From NCBI GenBank assembly GCA_963774415.1, contig CAVZEU010000003.1:186001-250000 (forward strand): a stretch of DNA of 64,000 bases. Direction: 5' to 3'. Below, piece after piece: positions 8,691 to 17,780 of this stretch. Position numbers and translations under genes: made by a program. Source of the stretch: SZUA-36 sp963774415 (lineage in GTDB: Bacteria; Pseudomonadota; Gammaproteobacteria; Xanthomonadales; SZUA-36). Position 1 is the stretch's first letter, and each line of letters begins with the position of its first letter. The notes below the pieces were generated by a model, which was not told where the DNA came from, made no database searches, and saw nothing but the letters and a program-made list of their open reading frames with translations.

Positions 8691-9500
8691 TCAGCGCTGG
8701 CAAACCGGGCAGTAATAGCTCGAGCGCTGACCGATCACGGCCTGCCGGATGGCGCCGCCGCACTGAAAACAGCCGAGGCCCGCGCGCTCGTACACCAAAA
8801 GCTGCCGGGCGAAATAGCCCGGGGTCCCTTCCGCGCTGACGTAGTCGCGCAGCGTGGTTCCGCCTTCACGGATGGCGCGATCAAGTACGTCGCGTATCGC
8901 GTCGCGCAGGCCGGCGTAACGCGCGAGCGATATGCGGCCGGCGGCGCGCCGGGGATGTATGCCAGCCATGAACAGCGACTCGGAAGCGTAAATATTGCCG
9001 ATGCCGACGACGACCTGCCCGTTCATGATGAAATTCTTGACCGCGGTCTTGCGCCCGCGTGAGTGTTGGTAAAGGTGGTGCGTCGTAAATGCCCGCGACA
9101 GCGGCTCCGGCCCCAGGTGCCGGATCAGGGCATGCGCGTCCAGCTCGCCGTCGACCCAGAGAAAGGCGCCGAATCGGCGCGGGTCGTTAAAGCGGAGGCA
9201 CTGGCCATTGGCCAGCTCGATATCGAAGTGGTCGTGCTTGCGCGGCGCCTCGCCGGCCGCCAGCCGCAGGGAGCCGGACATGCCGAGATGGATGATGAAG
9301 CCTCCCCTTTCCAGCTCGAACAGCAGGTACTTGCCGCGCCGGCGCATTTGCACGAGCCGTTGGCCCGCCGCCTGCCTGACGGCGGCCGGCACCGGCCAGC
9401 GCAGTCGGGAGTCGCGTACGACGACCTCGCTGATACGCTGGTCCTGCAAGTGCGGCTTTATACCCCGCAGGGTGGTTTCGACTTCGGGCAGTTCGGGCAC
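8691..9500 (-). CDS. mutM: Formamidopyrimidine-DNA glycosylase (Fpg/MutM)
   Basis: Base-excision repair enzyme for 8-oxoguanine and formamidopyrimidines. 269 residues, standard length. It starts MPELPEVETT, with the catalytic Pro and Glu directly after the initiator Met. The helix-two-turn-helix contains VVGIGNIYASESLFMAGIHP. The C-terminal zinc finger CFQCGGAIRQ...YYCPVCQR has all four cysteines. It is divergent from the hydantoinase gene across 72 bp. Confidence 0.97.
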   Translation of the reverse strand: MPELPEVETTLRGIKPHLQDQRISEVVVRDSRLRWPVPAAVRQAAGQRLVQMRRRGKYLLFELERGGFIIHLGMSGSLRLAAGEAPRKHDHFDIELANGQCLRFNDPRRFGAFLWVDGELDAHALIRHLGPEPLSRAFTTHHLYQHSRGRKTAVKNFIMNGQVVVGIGNIYASESLFMAGIHPRRAAGRISLARYAGLRDAIRDVLDRAIREGGTTLRDYVSAEGTPGYFARQLLVYERAGLGCFQCGGAIRQAVIGQRSSYYCPVCQR

Positions 9501-9572
9501 GGGCCAGGCTCAGCAACGATGGAAGTGATCGGGTATTGTAAATGAGTCCGGAATAAATCAGCATCATGCGCC

Positions 9573-11555
9573 ATGAACAAGGCAATCCTGGTTGGCATTG
9601 ACACGGGCGGCACTTTTACCGACATCGTCGTGCTGGACGAACACGCGGACGGCGCCTCCATGCGCCAGTGCAAAGTGCTTTCCGACCCGCGCGATCCTTC
9701 CGCGCCGATCATCGAGGGCCTGCGCCGGCTCGGCCTCGAGGACGCCCCGTTGCAGGTCATTCACGGCACCACGGTCGCCACCAATGCGGTGCTGGAGGGC
9801 AAAGGCGCGCGCGTGGCCTACGTCACCAGCGAGGGCTTCGCCGACATCCTGACCCTGGGCAGGCAGAACCGGGAAGCGGTTTACCAGTTGCGGCAACCGG
9901 AACCGGAAGCACCGGTCGCAAGCGAGCTGTGTTTCGAGGTCGGCACGCGCATCGGCGCGGACGGGGAGGTGCTCAGCCGGGCCGGCGCGGCGGAACTCGG
10001 GCAGCTCAAAGCGCGCCTGGAATCGTCCGGCGTCGAGGCGCTCGCCGTCAACCTGCCGTTTTCCTTCCTGTGCCCGCTCGAGGAGGAACGGATCGCCGAT
10101 GCGCTCGAGGGACCGTGGTTCATCACGCTGTCGAGCAAGGTTCTGCCGGAGGTCGGGGAATACGAGCGCGGCATCGCCACCTGGCTGAATGCCAGCGTCG
10201 GCCCGGTCATTGCCCGTTACCTGCGCCGTTTGCGCGAGCAATTGCCGCGATCGCGGATTGCCGTGATGCAGAGCGTGGGCACGACCATCGCCGCGGACCA
10301 GGCGGCCGGCCATGCCGTGCACCTGCTCCTGTCCGGGCCGGCCGGCGGCCTGGCCGCCGCCGAATGCATCGGCCGGCAGAGCGGTTCGCCGAAGCTGATG
10401 AGTTTCGATATGGGCGGAACTTCGACCGATGTCGCCCTGCTCAATGGTGAAATACCGCTGACCGGCAAATACCGTCTCGGCCGCTGGCCGGTCTCGACCG
10501 CTTCGGTCGACGTGCACACGATCGGCGCGGGCGGCGGCTCGATCGCCAGGGTGGATGCGGCGGGCATGTTACTGGTCGGCCCCCAGTCGGCGGGCGCCAG
10601 CCCGGGCCCGGCGTGTTACGGCCAGGGGGGCGAGGCGGCAACGGTCACCGATGCCAACCTGGTGCTGGGCCGCATACCGGCCAATACGCTGCTGGGCGGT
10701 TACCTGCCGCTGGCAACGGCGGCCGCACAGACAGCCATCGAGGCGCTCGCCGCGCAGATGGGGTGTGAACCGCTCGAGGCCGCACGCGGGGTGATCACGA
10801 TCGCCAACGAACACATGGCGCGTGCGCTGCGCGTGATCTCGGTGCAGCGCGGCCACGACCCGGCTGGCTACAGCCTGCTGTGTTTCGGCGGCGCCGGGGG
10901 GTTGCACGCCTGCGACCTCGCGGAATTGCTGAACATGCAAGACGTCATCATTCCGGCCCGCGCCGGCGTGCTGTCGGCTTTGGGCATGCTCGTCAGCAAA
11001 CCCGGCCGGGAGTTGTCGGCGGCGGTGCTCGAACTGGTCGGGGACCTTGGCGATGATGATATCCGGCAGTACTTCCGGGGACTGGAAGACACCGCGGCGG
11101 AACAGCTGGCTGCCGAAGGCTGCCGTCCTGAGGCGCTGCAGTTCAGACGCCGGCTGGAAATGCGCTACCGGGGCCAGAGCGCGACAGTCGCGATCGACTG
11201 GCGGGCCGGGGCGGACCACGCCGAGGCCTTTCACCAGGCGCATGCGCGGCACAGCGGGGTGCGTTTGCCGCACCCCGTCGAACTGGTCAACGTGCGCTTG
11301 GGAGCGCACGGCCCCGCTGCGCTGGAAACCCTCGGCAGCGGCGACGTCGACGGCAGCCCGGCGGCGGCCGAACAGCTGTACATGGCGGAGCTGGGCAAGG
11401 ATGTCGCGGTACGCCCGCGTGCCGGCCTCGCCGCGGGTGAAACCCTTCCAGGGCCGGTCATTCTGACCGAAAAGGCAATGACGGCGTGGATCAAACCCAG
11501 CTGGCGGGTCAGAGCGGACGAGTGGGGCAACCTGCGGCTGCGCCGGGAGCAATGA
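9573..11555 (+). CDS. Hydantoinase/oxoprolinase family protein, A-type subunit
   Basis: 660 residues. The N-terminal ATPase motif VGIDTGGTFTDIVVLD, the second motif MSFDMGGTSTDVALL and AGGGSIARVD are characteristic of HyuA/N-methylhydantoinase A and the A-half of 5-oxoprolinase. The usual partner, the B subunit (HyuB), is not next to it: the gene is followed by a terminator and the convergent rpmG. Substrate is unknown; ATP-dependent ring opening of a hydantoin, oxoproline or acetone-type substrate are all family activities. Confidence 0.85.
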   Translation: MNKAILVGIDTGGTFTDIVVLDEHADGASMRQCKVLSDPRDPSAPIIEGLRRLGLEDAPLQVIHGTTVATNAVLEGKGARVAYVTSEGFADILTLGRQNREAVYQLRQPEPEAPVASELCFEVGTRIGADGEVLSRAGAAELGQLKARLESSGVEALAVNLPFSFLCPLEEERIADALEGPWFITLSSKVLPEVGEYERGIATWLNASVGPVIARYLRRLREQLPRSRIAVMQSVGTTIAADQAAGHAVHLLLSGPAGGLAAAECIGRQSGSPKLMSFDMGGTSTDVALLNGEIPLTGKYRLGRWPVSTASVDVHTIGAGGGSIARVDAAGMLLVGPQSAGASPGPACYGQGGEAATVTDANLVLGRIPANTLLGGYLPLATAAAQTAIEALAAQMGCEPLEAARGVITIANEHMARALRVISVQRGHDPAGYSLLCFGGAGGLHACDLAELLNMQDVIIPARAGVLSALGMLVSKPGRELSAAVLELVGDLGDDDIRQYFRGLEDTAAEQLAAEGCRPEALQFRRRLEMRYRGQSATVAIDWRAGADHAEAFHQAHARHSGVRLPHPVELVNVRLGAHGPAALETLGSGDVDGSPAAAEQLYMAELGKDVAVRPRAGLAAGETLPGPVILTEKAMTAWIKPSWRVRADEWGNLRLRREQ

Positions 11556-11562
11556 TCGCGGC

Positions 11563-11592
11563 AAAAAAAACCCGCCGCCAGGACGGGTTTTC
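11563..11592. terminator. Bidirectional rho-independent terminator
   Basis: Stem AAAACCCG (11567-11574) pairs with CGGGTTTT (11584-11591) around a 9-nt loop, with an A-run on the left and T-run on the right. It lies between the convergent hydantoinase gene and rpmG and can serve both. Confidence 0.8.
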
Positions 11593-11624
11593 TGATCGCG
11601 GTCCGCAAGCGCGGAGCGCGGGCG

Positions 11625-11792
11625 TTACTTGATCTTCGCTTCCTTGTAAATCACGTGTTTGCGCACGACGGGGTCGTACTTCTTGATTTCCATCTTTCCC
11701 GGCGTGTTTTTCTTGTTCTTGTCGGTGGTATAGAAGTGACCGGTGCCGGCTGACGACACCAGGCGGATTTTGTCTCTTGCTGATTTGGCCAT
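11625..11792 (-). CDS. rpmG: Ribosomal protein L33
   Basis: 55 residues starting MAKSARDKIRLVSSAGTGHF and ending VVRKHVIYKEAKIK. It lacks the CxxC pairs, so it is the zinc-free (C-minus) form of L33. It lies 11 bp downstream of rpmB on the same strand. Clear from sequence and context although short. Confidence 0.97.
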   Translation of the reverse strand: MAKSARDKIRLVSSAGTGHFYTTDKNKKNTPGKMEIKKYDPVVRKHVIYKEAKIK

Positions 11793-11803
11793 ATCGGCGG
11801 CTC

Positions 11804-12040
11804 CTATACTTTCATACCGCGTGCACGCACGTCCGCCAGCACGGCGTCGATGCCTTTCTTGTCGATGATCCGCAGCCCCTTGGTGGACACGCGCAGGCTC
11901 ACCCAGCGGTTTTCACTTTCCACCCAGAAACGGTGCCGGTGAAGGTTGGGCAGAAACCGCCGCCTGGACCTGCGGTTCGAATGTGAAACGTTGTTTCCGG
12001 ACACCGGGCGTTTACCGGTCACCTGACATACTCTGGACAT
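11804..12040 (-). CDS. rpmB: Ribosomal protein L28
   Basis: 78 residues, the standard proteobacterial length: MSRVCQVTGKRPVSGNNVSHS, then RRFLPNLHRHRFW and the C-terminal KGLRIIDKKGIDAVL. First gene of the rpmB-rpmG operon, with a well-formed promoter 41-69 bp upstream. Confidence 0.97.
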   Translation of the reverse strand: MSRVCQVTGKRPVSGNNVSHSNRRSRRRFLPNLHRHRFWVESENRWVSLRVSTKGLRIIDKKGIDAVLADVRARGMKV

Positions 12041-12080
12041 TGGAAGTTTCCGTTAACAGGACACTGAAATCGAGCCGCAC

Positions 12081-12109
12081 TTTATACCGCAATACGGCCA
12101 TTCATGCAA
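12081..12109 (-). promoter_or_regulatory. Sigma70 promoter of rpmB-rpmG
   Basis: On the minus strand, TTGCAT (12104-12109), exactly 17 bp, then TATAAA (12081-12086), 41 bp from the rpmB start. It lies between the radC 3' end and rpmB, so the ribosomal genes can be transcribed independently of radC. Confidence 0.7.
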
Positions 12110-12132
12110 CCACAACCACTCCCGGCGCAGCG

Positions 12133-12801
12133 CTAAATGAGGCCTCTCTCGGCCATGGATACCGGGATGCCGTCGCCGATGACGAAATGGTCGAGCAGGC
12201 GAATTTCAAGCAGCAGCAGCGCTTCCTTCAAGCGCCGGGTAATGGCCTGGTCCGCAAGACTCGGCTCGGCGACGCCCGATGGATGGTTGTGGGCGACGAT
12301 CACCGCCGCCGCACCCAACCTGAGCGCGCGCTCGGCGACCACCCTGGGGTACACGCAGGCGCCGTCGATGGAACCCTGGAACAGGTCCTCGGCCGCGATC
12401 ACGCGGTGCCTGGTATCGAGGAACAGGCAGGTGAATATTTCGCGCCCGCGATCGCGCAGCGCTGTTTGCAGGTATTCCACCGTCGCCTGCGGGCTGGTCA
12501 GGGCCGCGCCTCGCCGCAGACCCTGGCGCAAATGGCGCCGCGTGATCTCCCGGGCGCTGCGCAACTGCAGGGCCGCGCGGCCGCCGGGGCCCGTGCGCTC
12601 GCCGCAGCCGCGGCCGGCGGCGATGTACAGGCCGTGCAAGCCGCCAAACCGGCCGAGCAGGCCGGCGGCCTCAGCCACCCGCGGCCGCTCGGGGTTGAGC
12701 AGGCGGGCCAGCAACTCGGCGTCCGACAGCCGTTCCGGCTGCTCCGCGAGAATGCCGGGGGTCGATTCGTCGGGTACCTCTTGCCGGGCTTCGTCCTGCA
12801 T
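12133..12801 (-). CDS. radC: RadC/JAB-domain protein
   Basis: 222 residues from ATG 12801, the most plausible start (AGCAGGAA just before it); the frame is open further upstream. Residues 20-80 hold the helix-hairpin-helix region (ERLSDAELLARLL, LLGRFGGLHGL). Residues 105-220 are the JAB/MPN domain with the metalloprotease-like signature HNHPSGVAEPSLAD and catalytic-type Glu region. Historically called a DNA repair protein, with true role unsettled. In many relatives coaBC sits between radC and dut; it is absent here. Confidence 0.93.
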   Translation of the reverse strand: MQDEARQEVPDESTPGILAEQPERLSDAELLARLLNPERPRVAEAAGLLGRFGGLHGLYIAAGRGCGERTGPGGRAALQLRSAREITRRHLRQGLRRGAALTSPQATVEYLQTALRDRGREIFTCLFLDTRHRVIAAEDLFQGSIDGACVYPRVVAERALRLGAAAVIVAHNHPSGVAEPSLADQAITRRLKEALLLLEIRLLDHFVIGDGIPVSMAERGLI

Positions 12802-13087
12802 TTCCTGCTCATTGAGTGACCTCTGCAAATGATGTCGCGGTGCCGGGTTCGCCGAAATCGGCGGTCTTCGGCAATATTTGTAGGGCAAAGCTGATTACTT
12901 GGGGTCGAAGGCTTGGTATGATGGTGGCGGGGCTGGCTGCGTAAGGTACAGCCGATATTGCGTATTGGGCCGCACGGCCCGCCGTTGGCGGGAAGTTTTT
13001 TGAGGCAGGGGGTAAGCGGGTAGCGCAGGTTGGGGGAGTACATAATAAATAGTGCTGAACGCGTCGCACTGAAGATAGGGATATCCA

Positions 13088-13558
13088 TTGGGAAAGAACG
13101 CAACCAAAGCCATCCAACTCAAAATACTGGACCCGAGACTCGGTCGTGACATCCCCTTGCCTGAATACGCAACCGACGGCTCTGCCGGCATGGACCTGCG
13201 CGCCTGCGTCGACGGCGTTACCGACGTGCCCGCCGGCGCCACGCTGCTGATACCCACCGGTTTCGCCATGCACATTACCGATCCGGGGCTGGCCGCGGTC
13301 ATCCTGCCGCGGTCCGGGCTGGGCCACAAGCACGGTCTCGTGCTGGGTAACCTGGTGGGCCTGATCGACAGCGACTACCAGGGCCAGGTGTACGTGTCCT
13401 GCTGGAACCGCTCCGGACGCGCATTCACGATCGAACCCGGCATGCGCATCGCGCAACTTGTTTTCCTGCCGGTGGTCACGGCCGCTTTCGAGGTCGTGGC
13501 TGCTTTCGAGACAAGCCAACGCGGAACCGGCGGCTTCGGGCATACGGGCCGGACATGA
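13088..13558 (+). CDS. dut: dUTP diphosphatase
   Basis: Hydrolyses dUTP to dUMP and keeps uracil out of DNA. All five dUTPase motifs are present: GSAGMDLRA, PRSGLGHKHG, GLIDSDYQG, GMRIAQLVF and GTGGFGHTG. The start appears to be TTG at 13088, with AGGGA about 8 bp upstream; there is no in-frame ATG before motif I other than internal ones. 156 residues. The stop overlaps the start of the following phosphomannomutase gene. Confidence 0.95.
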   Translation: MGKNATKAIQLKILDPRLGRDIPLPEYATDGSAGMDLRACVDGVTDVPAGATLLIPTGFAMHITDPGLAAVILPRSGLGHKHGLVLGNLVGLIDSDYQGQVYVSCWNRSGRAFTIEPGMRIAQLVFLPVVTAAFEVVAAFETSQRGTGGFGHTGRT

Positions 13559-15993
13559 GCATGGATACGAAGCTCGATTCCGCGAAGATCCTGAGCCTGG
13601 CAAACAAGCTGCACCTCGGGAAACTGAAGCCGCGTACGCTGATCGTCGCCGGTGTGCTGTTGCTGCTGGTCCTGGCGGTCATGCTGTTGCTGGCCGGCAA
13701 CGGCCCGCAGGATAACCAGGAGGCGCTGGCCGACGCGCAAAAAAGCCTGAAGCAGCTCACCGCCTCGGTGCAGGGTGTGCGCCGGGCGCTGCAGGACCAG
13801 CAGGTGCAGGAACTGGCCGCGATTGCCGTGACCGATCCGGACAAGATGAAGAGCTTGCGACAATATGTCGGCGGCCGGGTCGCACAACTGATCGACCTGC
13901 AACTGTATGAGCCGGATATCGAGACCTTGCGGGGCGGCGACATGGGGCCGTACGGCTATGCCCTGCTCGACATGCTGATAACGGCAAGAAGCAACGGCCT
14001 TGCTCCGGCCCAGATTCATGGCCAGGGCAAGGACGCCTACCTCGCGCTGGCGGTGCGGGTGGGGGACGCGAAATCGCCGAAGGGCTATCTGCTGGCGCGG
14101 GTGAAACCGGATACGTTGTTCGCGGATTTCAAGCAGTCGTTGCCGAGACCGGGGATTTTCGCGCTCAGCCAGTACAACGGCAGGTTTCCGTCGACCAAAC
14201 TGCTGGATTTCGCCAAACCGCCCCAGCCCGGTAAGCGGGTCGCCTGGATGAAGGTGCCGGGTGCGCTGTTGCGCATCGGCGTCATGCAGGACATGGGTAA
14301 CCACGAGTTTGGCGGATTCTTGCACGCGCTCCTGTTCGTCTTCGGTTTGCTGCTGTTGGGTCTTGGCATACTGCTCAAGCTGCGCCCGCCCGTGGGGCCG
14401 GAGGAACTGCGGGAAGACCCGCTCCAAATCGGGCCTGCAAGCCGTGAGGCGTCATCGGCGGCGGGGCGCGGCCCGGACCACGGCAGCCCGGATGGCGCAG
14501 CGCAGGGCCCGCCGCCGCCTGGCAAGCCCGAACCGGACCGTCTCGGCAAGGTCGACTTGCCGGACCTCAGTTTCCAACTGGAGAAACGGGATGCGCCGTT
14601 TAAAAAAGTGTCTTCGCCGGTGAAGTTATCGGCGGAGATTTTCCGCGCCTACGACATCCGCGGCGTGGTCGGAAAAACCCTGGACGCGAACGTTGCGCGG
14701 CAGGTCGGCCAGGCGGTCGGCAGCCTCGCGGTGGAGCAACAGGCCGCGCCCGTCGTGGTCGCGCGTGACGGCCGCCTTTCCGGCGGCGAGTTGGTCGAGG
14801 GCATGATCGACGGCCTGGTCGCCGCCGGCTGTGACGTCATCGACATCGGTGCGGCGCCCACCGGCGTGCTCTATTTCGCGGCTTACGAACTGGGGCCGGG
14901 AAGCGGGGTCATGGTCACCGGCAGCCACAACCCGCCTGATTACAACGGCTTCAAGTTGATGGTGGCCGGTAAGACCCTGTCGGGGGACGAGATCCGGGCC
15001 GTCTACGAGCGGATCCAGAACGGCGACCTGCGCGTGGGCAAAGGCAGCGTCAAGCGCGAAAGCATGCTCGAGCGTTACCGCGACAGGATCGCCGCGGACA
15101 TCCAGCTGCAGCGGCCTTTGCGGGTGGTCGCGGACTGTGGCAACGGAATCGGCGGCGTCTGCGCCGCGGATGTGCTGCGCCACATCGGCGCCACCGTCAT
15201 ACCACTGTTCGACGAGGTTGACGGCACCTTCCCGAACCACCATCCCGACCCGAGCGAGCCGAAGAACCTCAAGGAGCTGATCGAGTCGGTCGATCTGATG
15301 GAAGCCGACCTGGGTGTCGCCTTCGACGGCGACGCCGACCGTCTCGGCGTGGTCACGCAGGGCGGTCATATCATTTATCCCGACCGGCTGATGATGCTGT
15401 TCGCCAGGGACATACTCGGCCGGGAGCCCGGCTCGACCATCATCTACGACGTCAAGTGCACCGGCCACCTGCGCGAGGTCATCGAGGCCGCGGGCGGCAA
15501 ACCGATGATGTACAAGACCGGTCACTCGTTGATCAAGAACAAGATGAAGGAAGTCGGGGCGCCGTTCGCCGGCGAGATGAGCGGTCACTTTTTCTTCAAG
15601 GAACGGTGGTACGGCTTCGACTGCGGCATCTACGCGGCGGCCCGCCTGCTCGAGATACTGGCGGCCACGGACAAGAGCCCCGGAGAGGTGCTCGACGGCC
15701 TGCCCGACAGCGTCAGCACTCCGGAACTCAAAGTGCCCATGGAAGAGGGCCAAAACCATGCGTTCATCGCCCAGATGCAGGCACAGGCGCAATTTGCCGA
15801 CGCCACGGTCAACACCATCGACGGGGTGCGCGCCGATTTCGCGGACGGTTGGGGCCTGGTGCGCGCCTCCAACACGACGCCGGTGCTGGTGCTGCGTTTC
15901 GACGCCGACAGCGAGGAGGCGCTGGCGCGGATCAAGAGCGTCTTCAAACAGCAGATGCTGGCCATCAACGAAGACCTCGACCTGCCCTTCTGA
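13555..15993 (+). CDS. algC: Phosphomannomutase/phosphoglucomutase with N-terminal membrane-sensor-like extension (AlgC type)
   Basis: 812 residues. The C-terminal part (about 360-812) is a complete phosphohexomutase: catalytic phosphoserine motif TGSHNPPDYNGFK, metal loop FDGDADRLGVV, sugar loop GEMSGHFFFKERW and phosphate site RASNTTPVLVLRF. The first 280 residues contain TM1 (LIVAGVLLLLVLAVMLLLAG, about 28-47), a periplasmic domain and TM2 (LLFVFGLLLLGLGILLKL, about 258-275). A Pro/Gly/Glu-rich linker follows. Pseudomonas AlgC genes also carry such an extension. It supplies Man-1-P/Glc-1-P for polysaccharide and LPS. Overlaps dut by 4 bp. Confidence 0.9.
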   Translation: MSMDTKLDSAKILSLANKLHLGKLKPRTLIVAGVLLLLVLAVMLLLAGNGPQDNQEALADAQKSLKQLTASVQGVRRALQDQQVQELAAIAVTDPDKMKSLRQYVGGRVAQLIDLQLYEPDIETLRGGDMGPYGYALLDMLITARSNGLAPAQIHGQGKDAYLALAVRVGDAKSPKGYLLARVKPDTLFADFKQSLPRPGIFALSQYNGRFPSTKLLDFAKPPQPGKRVAWMKVPGALLRIGVMQDMGNHEFGGFLHALLFVFGLLLLGLGILLKLRPPVGPEELREDPLQIGPASREASSAAGRGPDHGSPDGAAQGPPPPGKPEPDRLGKVDLPDLSFQLEKRDAPFKKVSSPVKLSAEIFRAYDIRGVVGKTLDANVARQVGQAVGSLAVEQQAAPVVVARDGRLSGGELVEGMIDGLVAAGCDVIDIGAAPTGVLYFAAYELGPGSGVMVTGSHNPPDYNGFKLMVAGKTLSGDEIRAVYERIQNGDLRVGKGSVKRESMLERYRDRIAADIQLQRPLRVVADCGNGIGGVCAADVLRHIGATVIPLFDEVDGTFPNHHPDPSEPKNLKELIESVDLMEADLGVAFDGDADRLGVVTQGGHIIYPDRLMMLFARDILGREPGSTIIYDVKCTGHLREVIEAAGGKPMMYKTGHSLIKNKMKEVGAPFAGEMSGHFFFKERWYGFDCGIYAAARLLEILAATDKSPGEVLDGLPDSVSTPELKVPMEEGQNHAFIAQMQAQAQFADATVNTIDGVRADFADGWGLVRASNTTPVLVLRFDADSEEALARIKSVFKQQMLAINEDLDLPF

Positions 15994-16022
15994 ACTTTCC
16001 CGATGCCGCCCTCGAAGCGGCT

Positions 16023-16039
16023 GGCCCCGGTATCGGGGC
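16023..16039. terminator. Short GC-rich hairpin between algC and gshA
   Basis: GCCCCG (16024-16029), loop GTAT, CGGGGC (16034-16039), lying between convergent algC and gshA and touching the gshA stop codon. There is no T-run on either side, so termination is only a possibility. Confidence 0.3.
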
Positions 16040-17394
16040 TAATACGCGAATTCGGTAAAAACCGGCTCCACGGAACCGTTCCAGGCGCCGTGGAAAAGGG
16101 CCAGCTTGACGTCGGCCGGGGTCTGGCCGGTTTCGGCGGCGGTGAACAGCGGTTCGAGGTAGCCGGTCTCGTTTTCCCCCGAAGCGCCGGTGAAATTGCG
16201 CTGGTGCAGCCCGGCGGATGACATTTCCAGCAATTCCTGTGCCAGTGACTGCAGCGTGCGCTTGCGGATGACGGCCCCGAACCCGAGCCTCGGTGCTTCC
16301 ATTCTGAGCTGCAGGCGCTCTTCCAGGCTCCAGCCGCGGACCAGGTCCCAGGCCGCGTCCAGGATCGATTCCTCGTACAGCAGGCCGGCCCAGAAGGCCG
16401 GCAGCGCGCAGAGGGTGCGCCAGGGACCGCCGTCGGCGCCGCGCATCTCCAGGAAACGTTTCAGGCGCACTTCCGGAAAAGCCGTCGTCAGGTGATCCTC
16501 CCAGTCCTTGAACGTCGGGCGCTCGCCGGGCAGGGCCGGCAGCTTGCCGGCGAGGAAATCGCGGAACGACTGGCCGGACGCATCGACGTAGGTTCCGTGC
16601 CGGTAGACGAAGTACATGGGCACGTCCAGCATGTAGTCGACGTAGCGTTCAAAGCCCATGCCGGTCTCGAAGACGAATGGCAGCATGCCGGTGCGGTCCG
16701 GGTCGGTGTCCTCCCAGACGTGCGAGCGGTAACTGAGAAAGCCGGACGGCTGGCCGTCGACGAACGGCGAATTGGCAAACAGGGCGGTGGCGACCGGCTG
16801 CAGGGCCAGCGACAGGCGGAATTTCTTCACCATGTCGGCTTCGGAGCCAAAATCGAGGTTGACCTGCACCGTGCAGGTGCGTCCCATCATGTCCAGGCCC
16901 AGTGTCCCGCGTTTGGGCATGTATTCGCGCATGATGCGATAGCGGCCCTTCGGCATCCACTGGATCTCGTCGCGTTTCATCCTGGGCTGAAAGCCCATTC
17001 CCAAAAAGGCGATCCCCAACGGTTCCGCCACCGCCTTGACCTGTTTCAGGTGCGTATTTACTTCCGTGCAGGTCTGGTGGATGTCGCGCAGCAATGCGCC
17101 GGAAAGTTCGAGTTGCCCACCCGGTTCCAGCGTGATCGAGGCGCCGGTGTCGTCCACCAGCGCGATGACGTTGCCGCCCTCGGTGATCTGGCGCCAGCCG
17201 AAGCGGTCGACGAGGCCCTCGAGTACGGCGGAAATGCCGTGTTCGCCCGCATACGGGAGCGGCTGCAGGTCGTCCTTCGTGAAGCCGAACTTTTCGTGCT
17301 CGGTACCGAGGCGCCACTCGGCCTTGGGCTTGCAGCCCGCCTCGAGGTACTCGACCAGTTGCCCGCGGTTTTCTATACGTGGCTCTGTTTCCAA
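16039..17394 (-). CDS. gshA: Glutamate-cysteine ligase, plant/alphaproteobacterial (GCS2) type
   Basis: First step of glutathione synthesis. 451 residues. The start METEPRIENRGQLVEYLEAG, the ATP/glutamate site GTEHEKFGF, ALVDDTGASITLEPGGQLELSGA, GRTCTVQVNLDFGSE and RVSLALQPVATALFANSPF-like blocks identify the plant-type ligase rather than the E. coli GshA fold. MRGADGGPW near residue 315 is also typical. It is a single gene convergent with algC; gshB is not in the window. Confidence 0.93.
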   Translation of the reverse strand: METEPRIENRGQLVEYLEAGCKPKAEWRLGTEHEKFGFTKDDLQPLPYAGEHGISAVLEGLVDRFGWRQITEGGNVIALVDDTGASITLEPGGQLELSGALLRDIHQTCTEVNTHLKQVKAVAEPLGIAFLGMGFQPRMKRDEIQWMPKGRYRIMREYMPKRGTLGLDMMGRTCTVQVNLDFGSEADMVKKFRLSLALQPVATALFANSPFVDGQPSGFLSYRSHVWEDTDPDRTGMLPFVFETGMGFERYVDYMLDVPMYFVYRHGTYVDASGQSFRDFLAGKLPALPGERPTFKDWEDHLTTAFPEVRLKRFLEMRGADGGPWRTLCALPAFWAGLLYEESILDAAWDLVRGWSLEERLQLRMEAPRLGFGAVIRKRTLQSLAQELLEMSSAGLHQRNFTGASGENETGYLEPLFTAAETGQTPADVKLALFHGAWNGSVEPVFTEFAY

Positions 17395-17780
17395 ATCAAA
17401 TCGCTCCAGCTCGTTTTGCTTGTTCTGCCGCGCACCGTAGCGGGCAAGAATACACAGAGGCTGTCAAAACAGCTAACCCGCACATCGTCGTAAGGCTCCA
17501 GTATGGGAACGAAGCAGTTGGAGAATCAAGACATATTGTTTCATAATTCCGGGCGATTGAAGATACGGGCGCGCGAACCGGCCCGGTTCCGCCATACCCG
17601 GCCCCGAACCCGCCGGCGTCATGGCCGGGGCCATCGATCCCAGGCAGGCCAGGCGCCGGCCGCAGCGGCATGACGGCCTGGCCGTTCCAGCGAGACGGAC
17701 AAATAAATGGAAGACATGTCAGGTCAAAACATCACCGTTTATTCCGCAAGCGCAACCTTGGCGGCCGCCGCGGGCGAGCG
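17395..17780. other. 386-bp divergent intergenic region between gshA and the opp operon
   Basis: No convincing gene. It must contain the promoters of gshA (minus) and of the oligopeptide transporter operon (plus), but I see no strong -35/-10 pair. The frame of the following gene is open through part of it without homology. Confidence 0.5.
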
